A stretch of DNA of 64,000 nt from Hippophae tibetana (Eukaryota; Streptophyta; Magnoliopsida; Rosales; Elaeagnaceae), in the NCBI GenBank assembly GCA_037013495.1, contig CM072809.1, positions 12,102,501 through 12,166,500 on the forward strand. Direction: 5' to 3'. The notes beneath the pieces were generated by a model. The model did no database searches, had not been told where the DNA came from, and saw nothing but the letters and a program-made list of their open reading frames with translations. Below, piece by piece: positions 34,752 through 45,894 of the stretch; positions within the stretch are counted from its first letter, which is position 1; every line of letters begins with the position of its first letter. The position numbers and the translations under genes are program-made.

Positions 34752-37700
34752 AACCAATAATTATTCTAAATAACTAAATACAAAATATACAACCATACAA
34801 ACTTCGATAAGCTGTTTCATGTATTCAAATTATAAAAAAGAAAAAGAAAATATAATCTTATATAAGTTTCAAAAAAACCAAAAAGAAAGAAAAACTTATC
34901 CATTAATTCCTGAATGATCTTCGATCTTGAACACAAAAATTAAAGGTCAAAACGAACCATTAATTTAAAAGTGAATTTTTTTGACAATGATACGAAAATG
35001 TATAGAATTTGGATGAGGAGGTTTTAAAGAAAAAATTGTTTTTAAAAACACTTTAATTTATTTGTTTTTAGTGAAAAATCGGAAGTTATTTTACTTTTAA
35101 AAACTAACGCTTTAGATTATGTTTTTAAGTGAGGCATTGTAAAAGGAAGCAATTTATTAAAAGTCAACTGTAGAAGAAGATGTAAGCATAGAAAATACTT
35201 AAAAGAAAACATATATAATTTTTTTTATATTAAAAAGTATAAAATGTGTTTTTTTAAACAAGGAAAGTCTTTTTATACTTTTATTTTGTTTGATAGTTTT
35301 ACATTTATCCTAAAGGGAATAATATATTTTTATTTTTCTACTTTATACTTATTTGATAATTTATATCTTTTATAGGTAATTAACATAGTATATTTATTTC
35401 ATTATTTTGTTTCATAATTTATACTTATTTTAAGGTGTATAATTTTTTTTATACTAGTAATTGCAATTTAATAACATCAAAATTTCTCTGCGAGATATAT
35501 AAATATAAAATCATTGATTTGATGTCATGGAGGTAATTTATATTTTTTTATTACATAATTGTCAAAATATATTTATTTCATATTTTTATATTGTTTGATA
35601 ATTTTATATTTTTTAATAAACAATTTCCTTTTTATTAATGATGTAAAATAAAAATTTAAGATGATAACTTGATTGAAAAATTAAAAAAATTAAATTGATT
35701 AAATTAAAAAAATATATTAAATTAATCGATTAAAAAAATATGATTAAAGGGTTAGATTTTTAAGAATATTAAAATAATCAATTTGAAAAAAAATCTAAAA
35801 AATATAATATACCAAAATATTTCATCTTAATATTTATAATCTATAGTATATAATATATGTATATACAAAATGTATCTTTTCTTACTATTTTTTATCATTA
35901 AAACAATTTAATCACAGATAAAGGATAAGATACTTTAACGTGTTCAAAATAAATTTATCAAAAAAATAGTTATTTTCGTTTTTTTTTTTGTGTTTTTTTT
36001 CTTCTTTTAAGATTTTATCCTCAGACAAATATGCAGCTGAAAAAAAAAAGAAAAAAGAAAAAAGTATCTAACAACCAAGACGAAAATGTCGAAGAAGTTA
36101 TCTATATTTTAATATTAAAATATAATTATTACAAAATTATTAAAAATATTAACAAATTGTGGCTTAAATATCATTATTATTAAATTGATATTTAAATATT
36201 TTTTGAATTAAAATATCGTTAAAATATTAATTATGATTATTTTTAAAAATAAATAATTAATAAAATTTATTTTTATATTTTTGATATTTATCTATTTATA
36301 ATAATAATAATAAATATAAATATATAATCTAGTTAATTATTTCAAACCCTTTTACCTACTTATTTCACAATATTTTACAAAAATAAATATATTTTATTAT
36401 ATAATATTTTAATTAATCAATCTACTTATTAATTAATATAAATATTATAAATATTTAAAATTATATGTATTAAATAAAAATTAATTTAAAATATAAGTAA
36501 TTGATTGTTTTTGTGTTTTATAAAATTTTATAAAAATATATATATTTTTAATAAAAATTTTATAATTTTTTTTATCAACAATAATAATATTTTTTATATT
36601 TTTATAAAAAATATTTTTTAATATCTTAACCATACCGACAACTCATGCTAATGTCCTCAATATTAGACATCATTTTTTTTTCTGTTGAATACATCAACAT
36701 TTGTTCCTCGGCTTTATCAGCAACCCGGTGGTAAATCGAAAAATTATACATTATTTCTAGATTTTTTATGGAGAAATAATTTAAGTTAATAAGATGAAAA
36801 ATAAGTACTTTTTTTAAAGAGAACTATCTATTATTTTTAAATCAATAATTAATAAAATTAATAGGTATATCATATTATTTATTTTTAAGCTATTGTATAA
36901 TTTTTTTCTATAGCTTGTTAGCATTCATTAATGTTTATCAAATCAGTAATTTATATATATATATATATATAGTAGTGATATATCTTCACTATCATATCTA
37001 TTTTTATTTATTGTTATATATGAGATCAGTTAAAATTTAAATTTATAACTATTAATGAGATATTTAATTTATTTTTAAGTGAAATAGTAAGAATGAATTA
37101 TCAAATTATTATTTGCATCACTTAATCTGCACTCTCACCGTTGAGCTGCAACGATGTTAATAAATTTTGTACAATTAAAGTACTATTATTAATTTTTTTA
37201 AATAGTACTTCTTATATTATAAATAAAGATGCTGTTGTTAAGAGAAAAAAACATTAAGATCAAATTTAAAGGGTAATTTTTATTCAGTTATAAATGTAAA
37301 AAAAATAATTTATTATTTTATTTTAATTTCTATTATTAAAATATCTTTTAATCAATTATTTTAATTAAATTTAAATATTAAATTAACTTATATTACATGT
37401 AAAATTATAAATTCATATCACAAATAAGTTACTTAATTTTTTAATCAAATTTGATAATTAATGAATGATAACTTAATAATATAAATAGTCAATTAAAAAA
37501 AATTAAAAACAATAAATTGAATTTTTTTATATAATATTAATTATTAAATCAACATTTTGCCTATAAATAATTTTTTTACTCATATAATAACATTACCCTA
37601 ACACCAAAAAGTTCACTAAATTAAAATAAAAGGAAAAAAAGAAACATTTCGATCCTTAAAGTATTATACTTAATGGATAAGTTATAAGTTAAAAATGTGA

Positions 37701-38051
37701 AGATTAAGTGTAATAAAAATCACTTAAGCCTAGAACTAATATGGTTGAGGACTAAGTGTAAGATTTTTTTTTAATTGATCAAAAAAGTGTTAATATTTTT
37801 TTAAAATGATTTTTTTTTAAGTTACGAAATTAAATTATTTTAATTGAAAACTACCATTTGTTCAACGCTACATGAGTATTGACAACTTTCTCCTTTTAAT
37901 TTATAAATCTTTGCACAAATAAGTTTAAAGTTTGATGAATTTAAAACTTTTAGTATAAATTATATGAATTTTTAATTAGAGTAGAGTATGAAATATGGAC
38001 ATGACTGCAACACTCTGCAATTTATTTCTTAAGTAAAATAAATAAATAAAA
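34752..38051. other. Long AT-rich intergenic stretch
   Basis: 3.3 kb of A/T-dominated DNA with short homopolymers and a (TA)n tract near 36953-36972. I see no gene, RNA or bounded element. Confidence 0.5.
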
Positions 38052-39371
38052 TCATCGAGGAGTCAAAGATACCGAAATATCGGTGGGAATTCTAATATTA
38101 TCGGACCAAGTCCGAGACTCCAAATAAAGCCGCGAAATTTTTCCCGCCACGCGTCCCATATCAGGCCGTTGATCAGGATCGAGATTTACACATTGCAACG
38201 CTACACGTGTAAGTTTCTCGGCCACCTCCAACGGAAACGAGTCCTTTAATCTCCTATCAATCCACTGCCTCAACCTCCCATCTTCCACCGCCGATCTCGC
38301 TGATACAATCAGCGACTCTCTCACAATCTCGCCTTTACTCTTCTCAATTTTGTACTTCAATGGCTCTTCACCGGTCAACAACTCCAATATCACCACCCCA
38401 AACGCGTACACATCGGTCTTCTGTGTTGCCGTTCCCGTTGACTGAAACTCCGGCGACATATACCCCATCAGCCCCTCGAATTGCATTATCCGACTATCCG
38501 TACGATTTATTTCCACTCCTTTATTCGATTCCGAACATTCGGTGATCTCGTCCTCAATCTCACTTGTTTTCGTCGATGCCCAGACATTGTGGAATGCATC
38601 GTCATCGCCGCAGAGCTGAGCAGCACCGGAATGGCAGATCTTGGCGTTGAAAGAAGGTTCAGTGATCATCATGCTACTGATTTTTACGTGTTTATGCACC
38701 AATCTTATGTTCAATCCGATTTTATGATGAATGTAATCGAGACCGTGAGCGAGGTCAGTAGCGACCTGCATTCTAGAAATCCAGCTCGAAAGAATTGTAA
38801 AATTAAGGTTTCTAGGGTTTCGCAAACAATCCGAGAGGTTGGTTCCATTAACAAACTCGTAAACCAAGTAAATATATTCGCCGGAGACTGAAGCGCCAAG
38901 GAGTTTGGTTATGCTGGTGTGGTGGCTCCGGCAGATGACGTTCACTCGTTCTCTGAGCTCGGAGGTTTCGACCTTGCGGCGAAACTTACGCTGGAAGACA
39001 ATCACGTCCTTGCCGCGAAGAGTACAACGCCAAGAAGGAGTTGAGGTGGTGTGGCGTTTGGATAAGAAGTTGTTGGTGGCGGAGGAAATTTCTCGGTAAT
39101 CGTAGATGTGGGAATTATCGGGAAGGTTCTCTCGGAGGTTAGAGAGGGAGGTTCGGCTTGAGATTGAGGTTATGTTGGGGGATTCTTTGTTGTAGTTGGA
39201 AGTAGAGGTGTATTGGGCACTGGAAGTGTTTGAAGTTGAAGGGTGGAAATCGATTGAAGTTGAAGTTGAAGTTGTAAAGGTGTATTGATGGCTTGGGGTT
39301 CGGGAAGATCGTGGGGTTGTGGCGATGGTGGTGGGTTCGGTGACGTTGGTTGCCATTTTGGACTTGCACAT
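38052..39371 (-). CDS. RLK/Pelle-family pseudokinase without ectodomain, 439 aa, single exon
   Basis: Intronless frame from ATG 39371. Residues 1-85 are Ser/Thr-rich and low in complexity, with no signal peptide, transmembrane or LysM segment. Residues about 90-420 fold as a plant receptor-kinase-type domain: YDYREISSATNNF before the N lobe, LLGASVSGEYIYLVYEFV, ATDLAHGLDYIH, GYMSPEF, KTDVYAFGVVILELLTG and DPDQRPDMGRV. The catalytic motifs are gone: the glycine loop is absent, beta-3 reads VIVFQRK (Phe at the usual Lys position), HRD is HKH (226-228) and DFG is HSG (247-249). It is therefore probably a scaffold or regulator rather than an enzyme. GC content is higher than the surroundings. The fold assignment is firm; the subfamily (LysM-RLK-like is a possibility) is uncertain. 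Confidence 0.85.
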   Translation of the reverse strand: MCKSKMATNVTEPTTIATTPRSSRTPSHQYTFTTSTSTSIDFHPSTSNTSSAQYTSTSNYNKESPNITSISSRTSLSNLRENLPDNSHIYDYREISSATNNFLSKRHTTSTPSWRCTLRGKDVIVFQRKFRRKVETSELRERVNVICRSHHTSITKLLGASVSGEYIYLVYEFVNGTNLSDCLRNPRNLNFTILSSWISRMQVATDLAHGLDYIHHKIGLNIRLVHKHVKISSMMITEPSFNAKICHSGAAQLCGDDDAFHNVWASTKTSEIEDEITECSESNKGVEINRTDSRIMQFEGLMGYMSPEFQSTGTATQKTDVYAFGVVILELLTGEEPLKYKIEKSKGEIVRESLIVSARSAVEDGRLRQWIDRRLKDSFPLEVAEKLTRVALQCVNLDPDQRPDMGRVAGKISRLYLESRTWSDNIRIPTDISVSLTPR

Positions 39372-41884
39372 GTGCGAGTTAGAGAAAAGAGAGATTTTGA
39401 TTTGGTTTTGAAGTGATGGTTTTCCGTTGTTAACTTAGGCAATCGGGCTCGTTAGCAGAGGTGGTCAGAGTGCCATGGATCCATGGCGAGTTGAGCTTGG
39501 GCGGGCGAAAGGTGCATCGTCGTCCCACTTTTGGCTGTTTTTCGAGGCTACAACGTGTGGAAAAGGTTCTTTCAACTATAGAGGCTAGGGAATTTTTCTG
39601 CGAATTTTGACTTTTGTATTATATTAAGATGAAATATATATATATATTAGATATTATATTAGATATTTAGCTGGTACACTTTGAACAACAAAAATGGTGT
39701 GTAAAAATACTATAAAAACAGCCCCTAGAACATTTCCAGAAGAAGTCAACAATTCATCATCACAAAAACTCCAGTTTATAAATGATTATCCTAAAAAATG
39801 TAGGAAAAAAAACAGAATGATTATCCTTAAAATTTTTTTTATGGAAGTTTAAAATTAAAAGTTAATGCATGAAGATGATTATATTATTTAATTATATCAC
39901 AAAAATAATATCCCAATTTAAATGGTTAAAAGAAAAATCTTAAGAAAAAATATATTTATGCATATTTTTATACATATATTACTTATATAATATTATAAAA
40001 TAAAATTATCTAAAATTTAAATCATTATCAATTTTTAAAACTATTTTAACATATAACACGTTATAATTAGACTATAAATTTATATGTAATTAATATTTAT
40101 AGTTAATCTAATTAACATTGAATGTTAAACAATATCTTTTAAACATCAAAACTTAGCTAACGTGGAAGACACTCATTTTTATACTTTAACATCATCTCAA
40201 AGTTATCTTTTCTTTCAATATTTTATATTTTCTACTTATTTTATTATAAAAAAAAAATCACTCAAATCCTCGTTTAAGCCATTTGTGCTATTTAGTAATC
40301 TTCTTTAAAAAAAAGCAAAAAATATGCACATTTGTTTATAAAAAACAGAAATTGAAAGACAATTTGACTTTTTTATGAATATTTTATTATTAAAAATTGA
40401 AAGATATATTACATGATAAAAATATGAGATTATATAAGGGTAAAAAGGTATCACAATAAGAATTATTTATTTTTAAAAACAAAAAAAATAAGTGCATTCA
40501 AATAGTAGAAACTATCTCACCTTTTTGTGTCTCTAATTTAATTCTGATTGAAAACTTAAAACTAAAAACCCATTCTTAACTTATTATATATGTTGATTCA
40601 ATTTAAAAAATAAATGGCTCACGAAGATCAATATAGGTAATCGTGATATCTTGTTAGTAATTATTTTATTTATAGTACTTATTATTGTTTCTAATAATTT
40701 GAACTTTTTTATTCAATGGCCCGTGATTTATGTGCCTGGTATTTCTAATTCAAATATAATTATGGATGTTTATGGCCTTAATTTGTTTTCTTGAATTTTA
40801 ATTGTGCAAAATATATTACAATTATTTTTAAAATAATATCTTTGTAAATTTGTATTCAATTAAAATGTAATACAAATTTTATTTTAATAATTAATATTAT
40901 TATTGATATTAAATGTCCGTATTATTTCTAGTATTAAATATTAAAATAATAAAATTCACTAAGATTTCTTCAATTTTAACATTTAGAAACTATTTAGAAG
41001 AAAAAAAAACCAATTTGAGAAAAAAATGATACAATATAATGGAATTGATTGAAATGAAAAAAATGAAAGTATTCATAATAAAATGGATAGAGATAAATGA
41101 AACTTCTTTAAATAACCCATATATCTTTAAGATATTTTTAATATAATTTATATAATAAAATATTGTCTAAGAAGATCAAACTGTTGACTCATTTTTTAGT
41201 AACAAACAACGTAAACACTCATTTTTGTAAACAAGGGTACTAAATAGTTCCAATGACTTAAACAAGCACGCTAGTTCGATACTTCACCTTTTATTATATG
41301 AGATTGATATAGTTAAAATTCTATACTTATTAAAAAATGACATCTAGGTTATATATTTATTTTTTTATAACAATTTAGTCATATTGTTATTAAAAATTGA
41401 TTGTATAAAAAAAGAGTAAATTTTTTTCATTTTAATTTTTGATTTTTTCAGTTATATTGATAGATATTGTTTTAACTTTAATAAATTATAATTGAAAAAA
41501 TCGAAAAAAATTAAATAACAATAGAAATAAAAAACATAAAAAATGATTGTGTTTTTTTATATAGTCAATTTTTCATAATAATAAAACTAAATTATTATAA
41601 TAAATAAATATAAGAATTAAATGTTATTTTTAAAATAAATATAAGGTTTATATTATATTAGAATAATTAACTCTTCCTTGTTATATTTATAGGATCACTT
41701 GTATTTTTTTTACCAATCACATGTAATTTTTTAGTGGAAAAGGACCATTAGCTTTTTAACTCGATGTTCGACTTAAGCAATGATATGACGTATAATTTTG
41801 TGGAGTCATATTTATTATGGACTGGCTTAATCCTATGCTAAGGCATACAAACACTATAATATCGGAAATTTTTTGACCCAACCC
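39372..41884. other. Intergenic, upstream of the pseudokinase
   Basis: AT-rich DNA. The first few hundred bases hold the minus-strand promoter of the pseudokinase, including a (TA)n run near 39630-39648. No gene or bounded element is seen in the rest. Confidence 0.45.
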
Positions 41885-42299
41885 GAGAAGTGGAAGGACA
41901 GTAGACCTCTAGCTTCAAAGAAGAAACTAGACATTAAGCCTGATTCCCTAGATTCACGAAAGGATATCTCTGATGTAGGGCACGTTACAAGAAGCCATAC
42001 TATGAACAGAAGCAGCAAGAGAAAGCGTCATATATCATGGACTCCTGTTGAAGTGGAAAATTTGATTGAAGGTGTTTCATCATCTTCACACTCCACATCT
42101 GTATATTTGAAGGTAGTTCATCGCATCTCAAATAGTGTCGTTATTTGTTTAAGGACAAATGGTGAAATCTATTATTGCCTGCTCTGATATGACACATATG
42201 AATAAAAACATGTGGCTAGATTTTGTTTCAACATGTGAGTTTTAGCTGATTTTGTTTGGAATATTATATGTATTACTCTTTTTTGTTCAGAAAATAGTT

Positions 42300-43610
42300 G
42301 TTACTATGTTTGCGAAATATTAAATAGGTAAAAATCTCCAAAATGAATTGATTTTATTTTTATTCAAGATTTTATATTAAGAATGTTAGACATAAATATA
42401 TTATTTTTCATTATAAACTTAAATCTGAAAATTAGATTTTAATGTTTAGTTATCCGGTCTGATTTAGAGTAGTGCTATTTTATTTGTTGGTACAATCGCC
42501 CGGTAGTTAGAGTGAAGCTCTATTTCAAAAGTTTTTATAAGAATTATTATATGAAAATGTATTGACAACATGTTTTCAGTAGTGGTTTTAAAACTTGAAA
42601 GTTAGTACTCAGATAATTAAATTCTTAGGTTTAATTTGGACACTTTGAATAAAGTTTAAACTATGTAATCCTACCAAAGTTGGCATTTAAATGGTTCATT
42701 TTCAATCTCTTAGAAAAATGAATTCATTTAATTAACCAAATTAGTTATCAATCCCACCCATAGATGTTAATTGATTTGTTTAGTTAACAAAGAATATCTA
42801 ACCCCATTAAAGGTGGTATTCATATAAAAAAGATAGAATCAATAAATATCAATTTATATCTTTAATAACATTAGATAATATGAGCAAGCATAATTAACTT
42901 AGTTATTATATCCATAAATACTCCACTATTAGAAATAATAAAATTTGCATAAATGTTTATTGAATTTGTATCTATGTTTATTTTTATGTTATTAGATTAG
43001 AAACACAAAAATCAAACTATCGTGACATGATGTTTAGGATTTAATTTCGTTTTTAAAAGTTTGAATAATAAATTAAAAACTACATATATTCCTTCCTTAG
43101 ATCGACCTTGGGAGTATACTTATCATTTTCTACGAAATGATTCGTGCACTTGCGAGAGTTTTATAAATATAAAACCAAAGTATTGGCAGTATCGACGATG
43201 CCGGTTTTCGCTCATCAGCTCTCCACCTAGACATGACTGTTATAATCATAATGATAACACATTTTTTGAAACCTATAAGTAGAGGGCCTCAATTCTCAGT
43301 TTCTATACAACAATTTGCAAACACATCTTACTAAGAAAAAAATTCTCTCAGAAAGAAAAAGAAGAAGTTCCTACATTATTTGTTAGTTTTTCGAGCAACA
43401 AAATTTTACAAGTGTAGCATTCCGGTCTTCATCAATGCAGTGAAGTTCCAAGAAAAAAAACAAAGATTATTGGTCGTTTTATCCTGGGAACGACGAGGTT
43501 GTGTTTGCTTGCACAAATTTGGGCAGAGCCACGAAACGTCTTAAAGAGAGCGACCTAGTCATCGAATCAACCCAAGTAGTTCCAACATTGTTTTCACGTA
43601 CTTGTTTCAA
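42300..43610. other. Unidentified insertion within the Myb duplicate
   Basis: Sequence absent from the parent locus. It includes a segment (about 43085-43160) with GACCTTGGGAGTATACTT and GTGCACTTGCGAG, wording I associate with non-coding parts of plant LTR elements, and a leader-like stretch at 43280-43600. No coding domain is readable, so its origin is unproven. Confidence 0.3.
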
Positions 43611-43923
43611 CATACAATACATATGATAGCTGTAGTAGTTAAGAAAAAAGGATAAAAAGAATGCCGTGAACGAGAACTTCTTATCTTACACTATCTGTTT
43701 CTTGGAAAACGTTTCTAGGTAAGCAACATTCTCATTTTCCACTAACTGTATGCATCATATACACACTTAAGAATATCAGGAACGTTATGTCCATGCTTGT
43801 TTTTCACCCCGAGTTTTAGGACCTTTCTCTTGCTTTCATGATAACATTCGGTGTAAGAATATCTTCGGAACACTGTGAACTTTGATGGTTAGGATGGTTG
43901 TCTTATTTTGTTTTTCTCAGATT

Positions 43924-44265
43924 TAGGAAACCATGTCTAACTTAGTCCAATAAAATCTTATAGAGTTAAGGGTTGCATAGACTTATAAACTGTTCAAGAT
44001 CTTAACTTTTGGTCGATGTGAGACTTAGCAATCCCTTTCCACATCGACTGGTGGTCATGGTCGGCACTGGATGGGTGAAGCTCCAGGGTGAGCACACCAC
44101 TAGGCTCTTGGGTACCGATGGGAGCGAAGAAGCTAAGAGCCCCGCTCTGATACCAAATTAGAAACTCATACCTAACTCAACCCAAAAAGACCTTACAGAG
44201 TTAAGGATTGTATAGACTTATAAACTGTTCAAGATCTTAATTCATGACCAATGTGAAACTTAACA
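43924..44265 (-). mobile_element. TRIM (terminal-repeat retrotransposon in miniature)
   Basis: Two direct repeats of about 107 bp (43924-44030 and 44158-44265) flank about 127 bp of internal DNA. On the minus strand the repeats begin TG(C/T)TAAGT(C/T)TCACAT, and the 5' copy is followed after two bases by TGGTATCAGAGC (44155-44144), the initiator-Met primer-binding site. A purine-rich GGAAAGGGAT precedes the other repeat. There is no coding capacity. The repeats are clearly diverged, so the copy is old. Target duplication not resolved. Confidence 0.8.
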
Positions 44266-44325
44266 TTCAACACCATTTTTACACCTAGCTGGTCTTACCC
44301 ATATGTCTTGCCATAATGCCCTAAA

Positions 44326-45311
44326 ACAGTAGAAAATTGACTTTGCATTGAACTTTAACATGCCAAAGTGGTCTCCAAATTGAATGGGATGAAGAACCAG
44401 ACCGGTTGCGCATGTCCTGTTAGAGAATTTGAAGGACCAAGGCTTAAGTGGCTCAAGTGATAGCTAGATAACATGGTAATGCTCATATGATTCAACATGC
44501 CAAACTATTGTGTCTTGGCCAATTCCTCGTTCCAACACACACTAGAGCGATTATTAAATGATTTAAATCACTCACGTGAATTACTGAGGCAATCTATGTG
44601 AGCAAGGCTAAGAATTTGAAATATTTTAAAACCTATGGTTGTCAACTCAAAAATATATGAAAAACAACAAATATAATAATATCCTTTAAAACTTGTACTC
44701 ATGAAAGTATTACTCAATATATTTAACTCATATCTTTTTTTAAAAATAAAAAAATATTTTACTATCTCATTTAATGATGAATATCATCACTTAAATATTA
44801 TTTAAATTAAATTATGATTATTTAAATATATTAATTAATAAATTTTATTAATTTCAATATCTTCTGATATTATAAGGGTGTTTGCTATTATAAGTTGTAA
44901 GTGTGTTTTTATGTAATCCCTAAATATTTTTTATACACTTGTGCTAACAAACTATCTAGGTACTTCAATATTCTCCAACATTGTTTCAATGCAAGAATGA
45001 AAGCTTGGAGTTGGTTAAAACCCAAAGCCCCTAGCTCTTTTTAAGAGAAAATTCTCTAAAAAAGCTACTGAATTTTCCTCCTTTCATCAAAAGAAACCCA
45101 CCAAAAACATCGCATTTATTTTCAATAACCATATGCATATAGTAGTTGTCAAAATAAACCATTCCCAATACAAAAATTGGCATAACAAATAATTTCTCAT
45201 CCAAGTGGGCTTATAATGAATGAATAATATTTGCATGTGTATAATTTTTTATTAAAAATGTAAATTTTCTTTTTAATACTCTTTATTACTTCAACTTTTG
45301 TAAGTGTGTTT
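44326..45311. other. Intergenic, no feature seen
   Basis: Mixed to AT-rich sequence between the Myb duplicate and copia-4. No gene-like frame or repeat structure recognised. Confidence 0.45.
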
Positions 45312-45724
45312 TGTTGGAGATTGTTATAAAGCTCCTTAATTTAAGGAAAAAAACATGGAGCAAAACTAAGAGCTTAATTTAAGAAACCATTAATTTAAGG
45401 GGTAATTCAATGAGTGAATTTTCCTATAAATAGATGTATAATTGTAATAAATTAACCATCCAAAGTGTTAATTCCAATCGAGAGAAAAGCTTTTGTGAGA
45501 GAAAATTGAGAGTAATTTTCTTGGGTGTAATTGGGTTATGGGTTGTGAGTTGTGAGTGTTGTAAACACCTTGTGTAATTTCTCTTCTTTCAGTAAAAATA
45601 TCTGCAGCAGGTCTGGAGACGTAAGCAAGATTATCCGAACTCCATTATCAAATTTGTGTGTTATTTTTATATTCTTGTTTTCTCATAAATTTAGATTATC
45701 GAAAATTTGAGTAATTTCCCAACA
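45312..45724 (+). repeat. 5' LTR of copia-4
   Basis: TG...CA repeat of about 413 bp with a TATAAATAG box in the middle; partner at 49611-50017. Confidence 0.85.
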
Positions 45725-45894
45725 AGTATCAGAGCTATTGGTGGTGATTTCTGTCAATTTTCTACAAGGTTACTATTTACGTGAATAGTGAAATTTTGTC
45801 GACGATATTTGTTCGTTGATAGAGGTGTTCTAATACACGGTGATTTGCATAAATAGTCAGAAACGATCCGAAGGAAGTCAAATTTGAGTGGGAG

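Larger units (their letters stand above)
41885..44325 (+). pseudogene. Partial duplicate of the TRF-like Myb gene (exons 6-7 and 3' flank), decayed
   Basis: 41885-42290 closely matches parent positions about 25155-25660: exon 6, intron 6 and exon 7 in order, with RKRHISWTP and EVENLIEGV conserved. Because intron sequence is kept, this is a DNA-level duplication, not a retrocopy. A deletion removes the SANT centre (from the SQYG residues to the LF of the parent), and exon 7 is frame-broken. Parent exon 8 is missing. Homology resumes at 43612-43905 and 44275-44325 with the parent 3' flank (about 26085-26430). The gaps are filled by about 1.3 kb of unidentified DNA and by a TRIM element. No complete product is possible. 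Confidence 0.75.

Noticed and set aside
38360..39099. Several plus-strand frames opposite the kinase gene
   Set aside because: They are antisense shadows of the pseudokinase, whose frame shows clear family motifs.
43080..43270. 73-codon frame and a gypsy-like segment in the Myb-duplicate insertion
   Set aside because: Only short remembered words suggest an LTR element; no coding domain or LTR pair is visible, so I list the stretch as unidentified.
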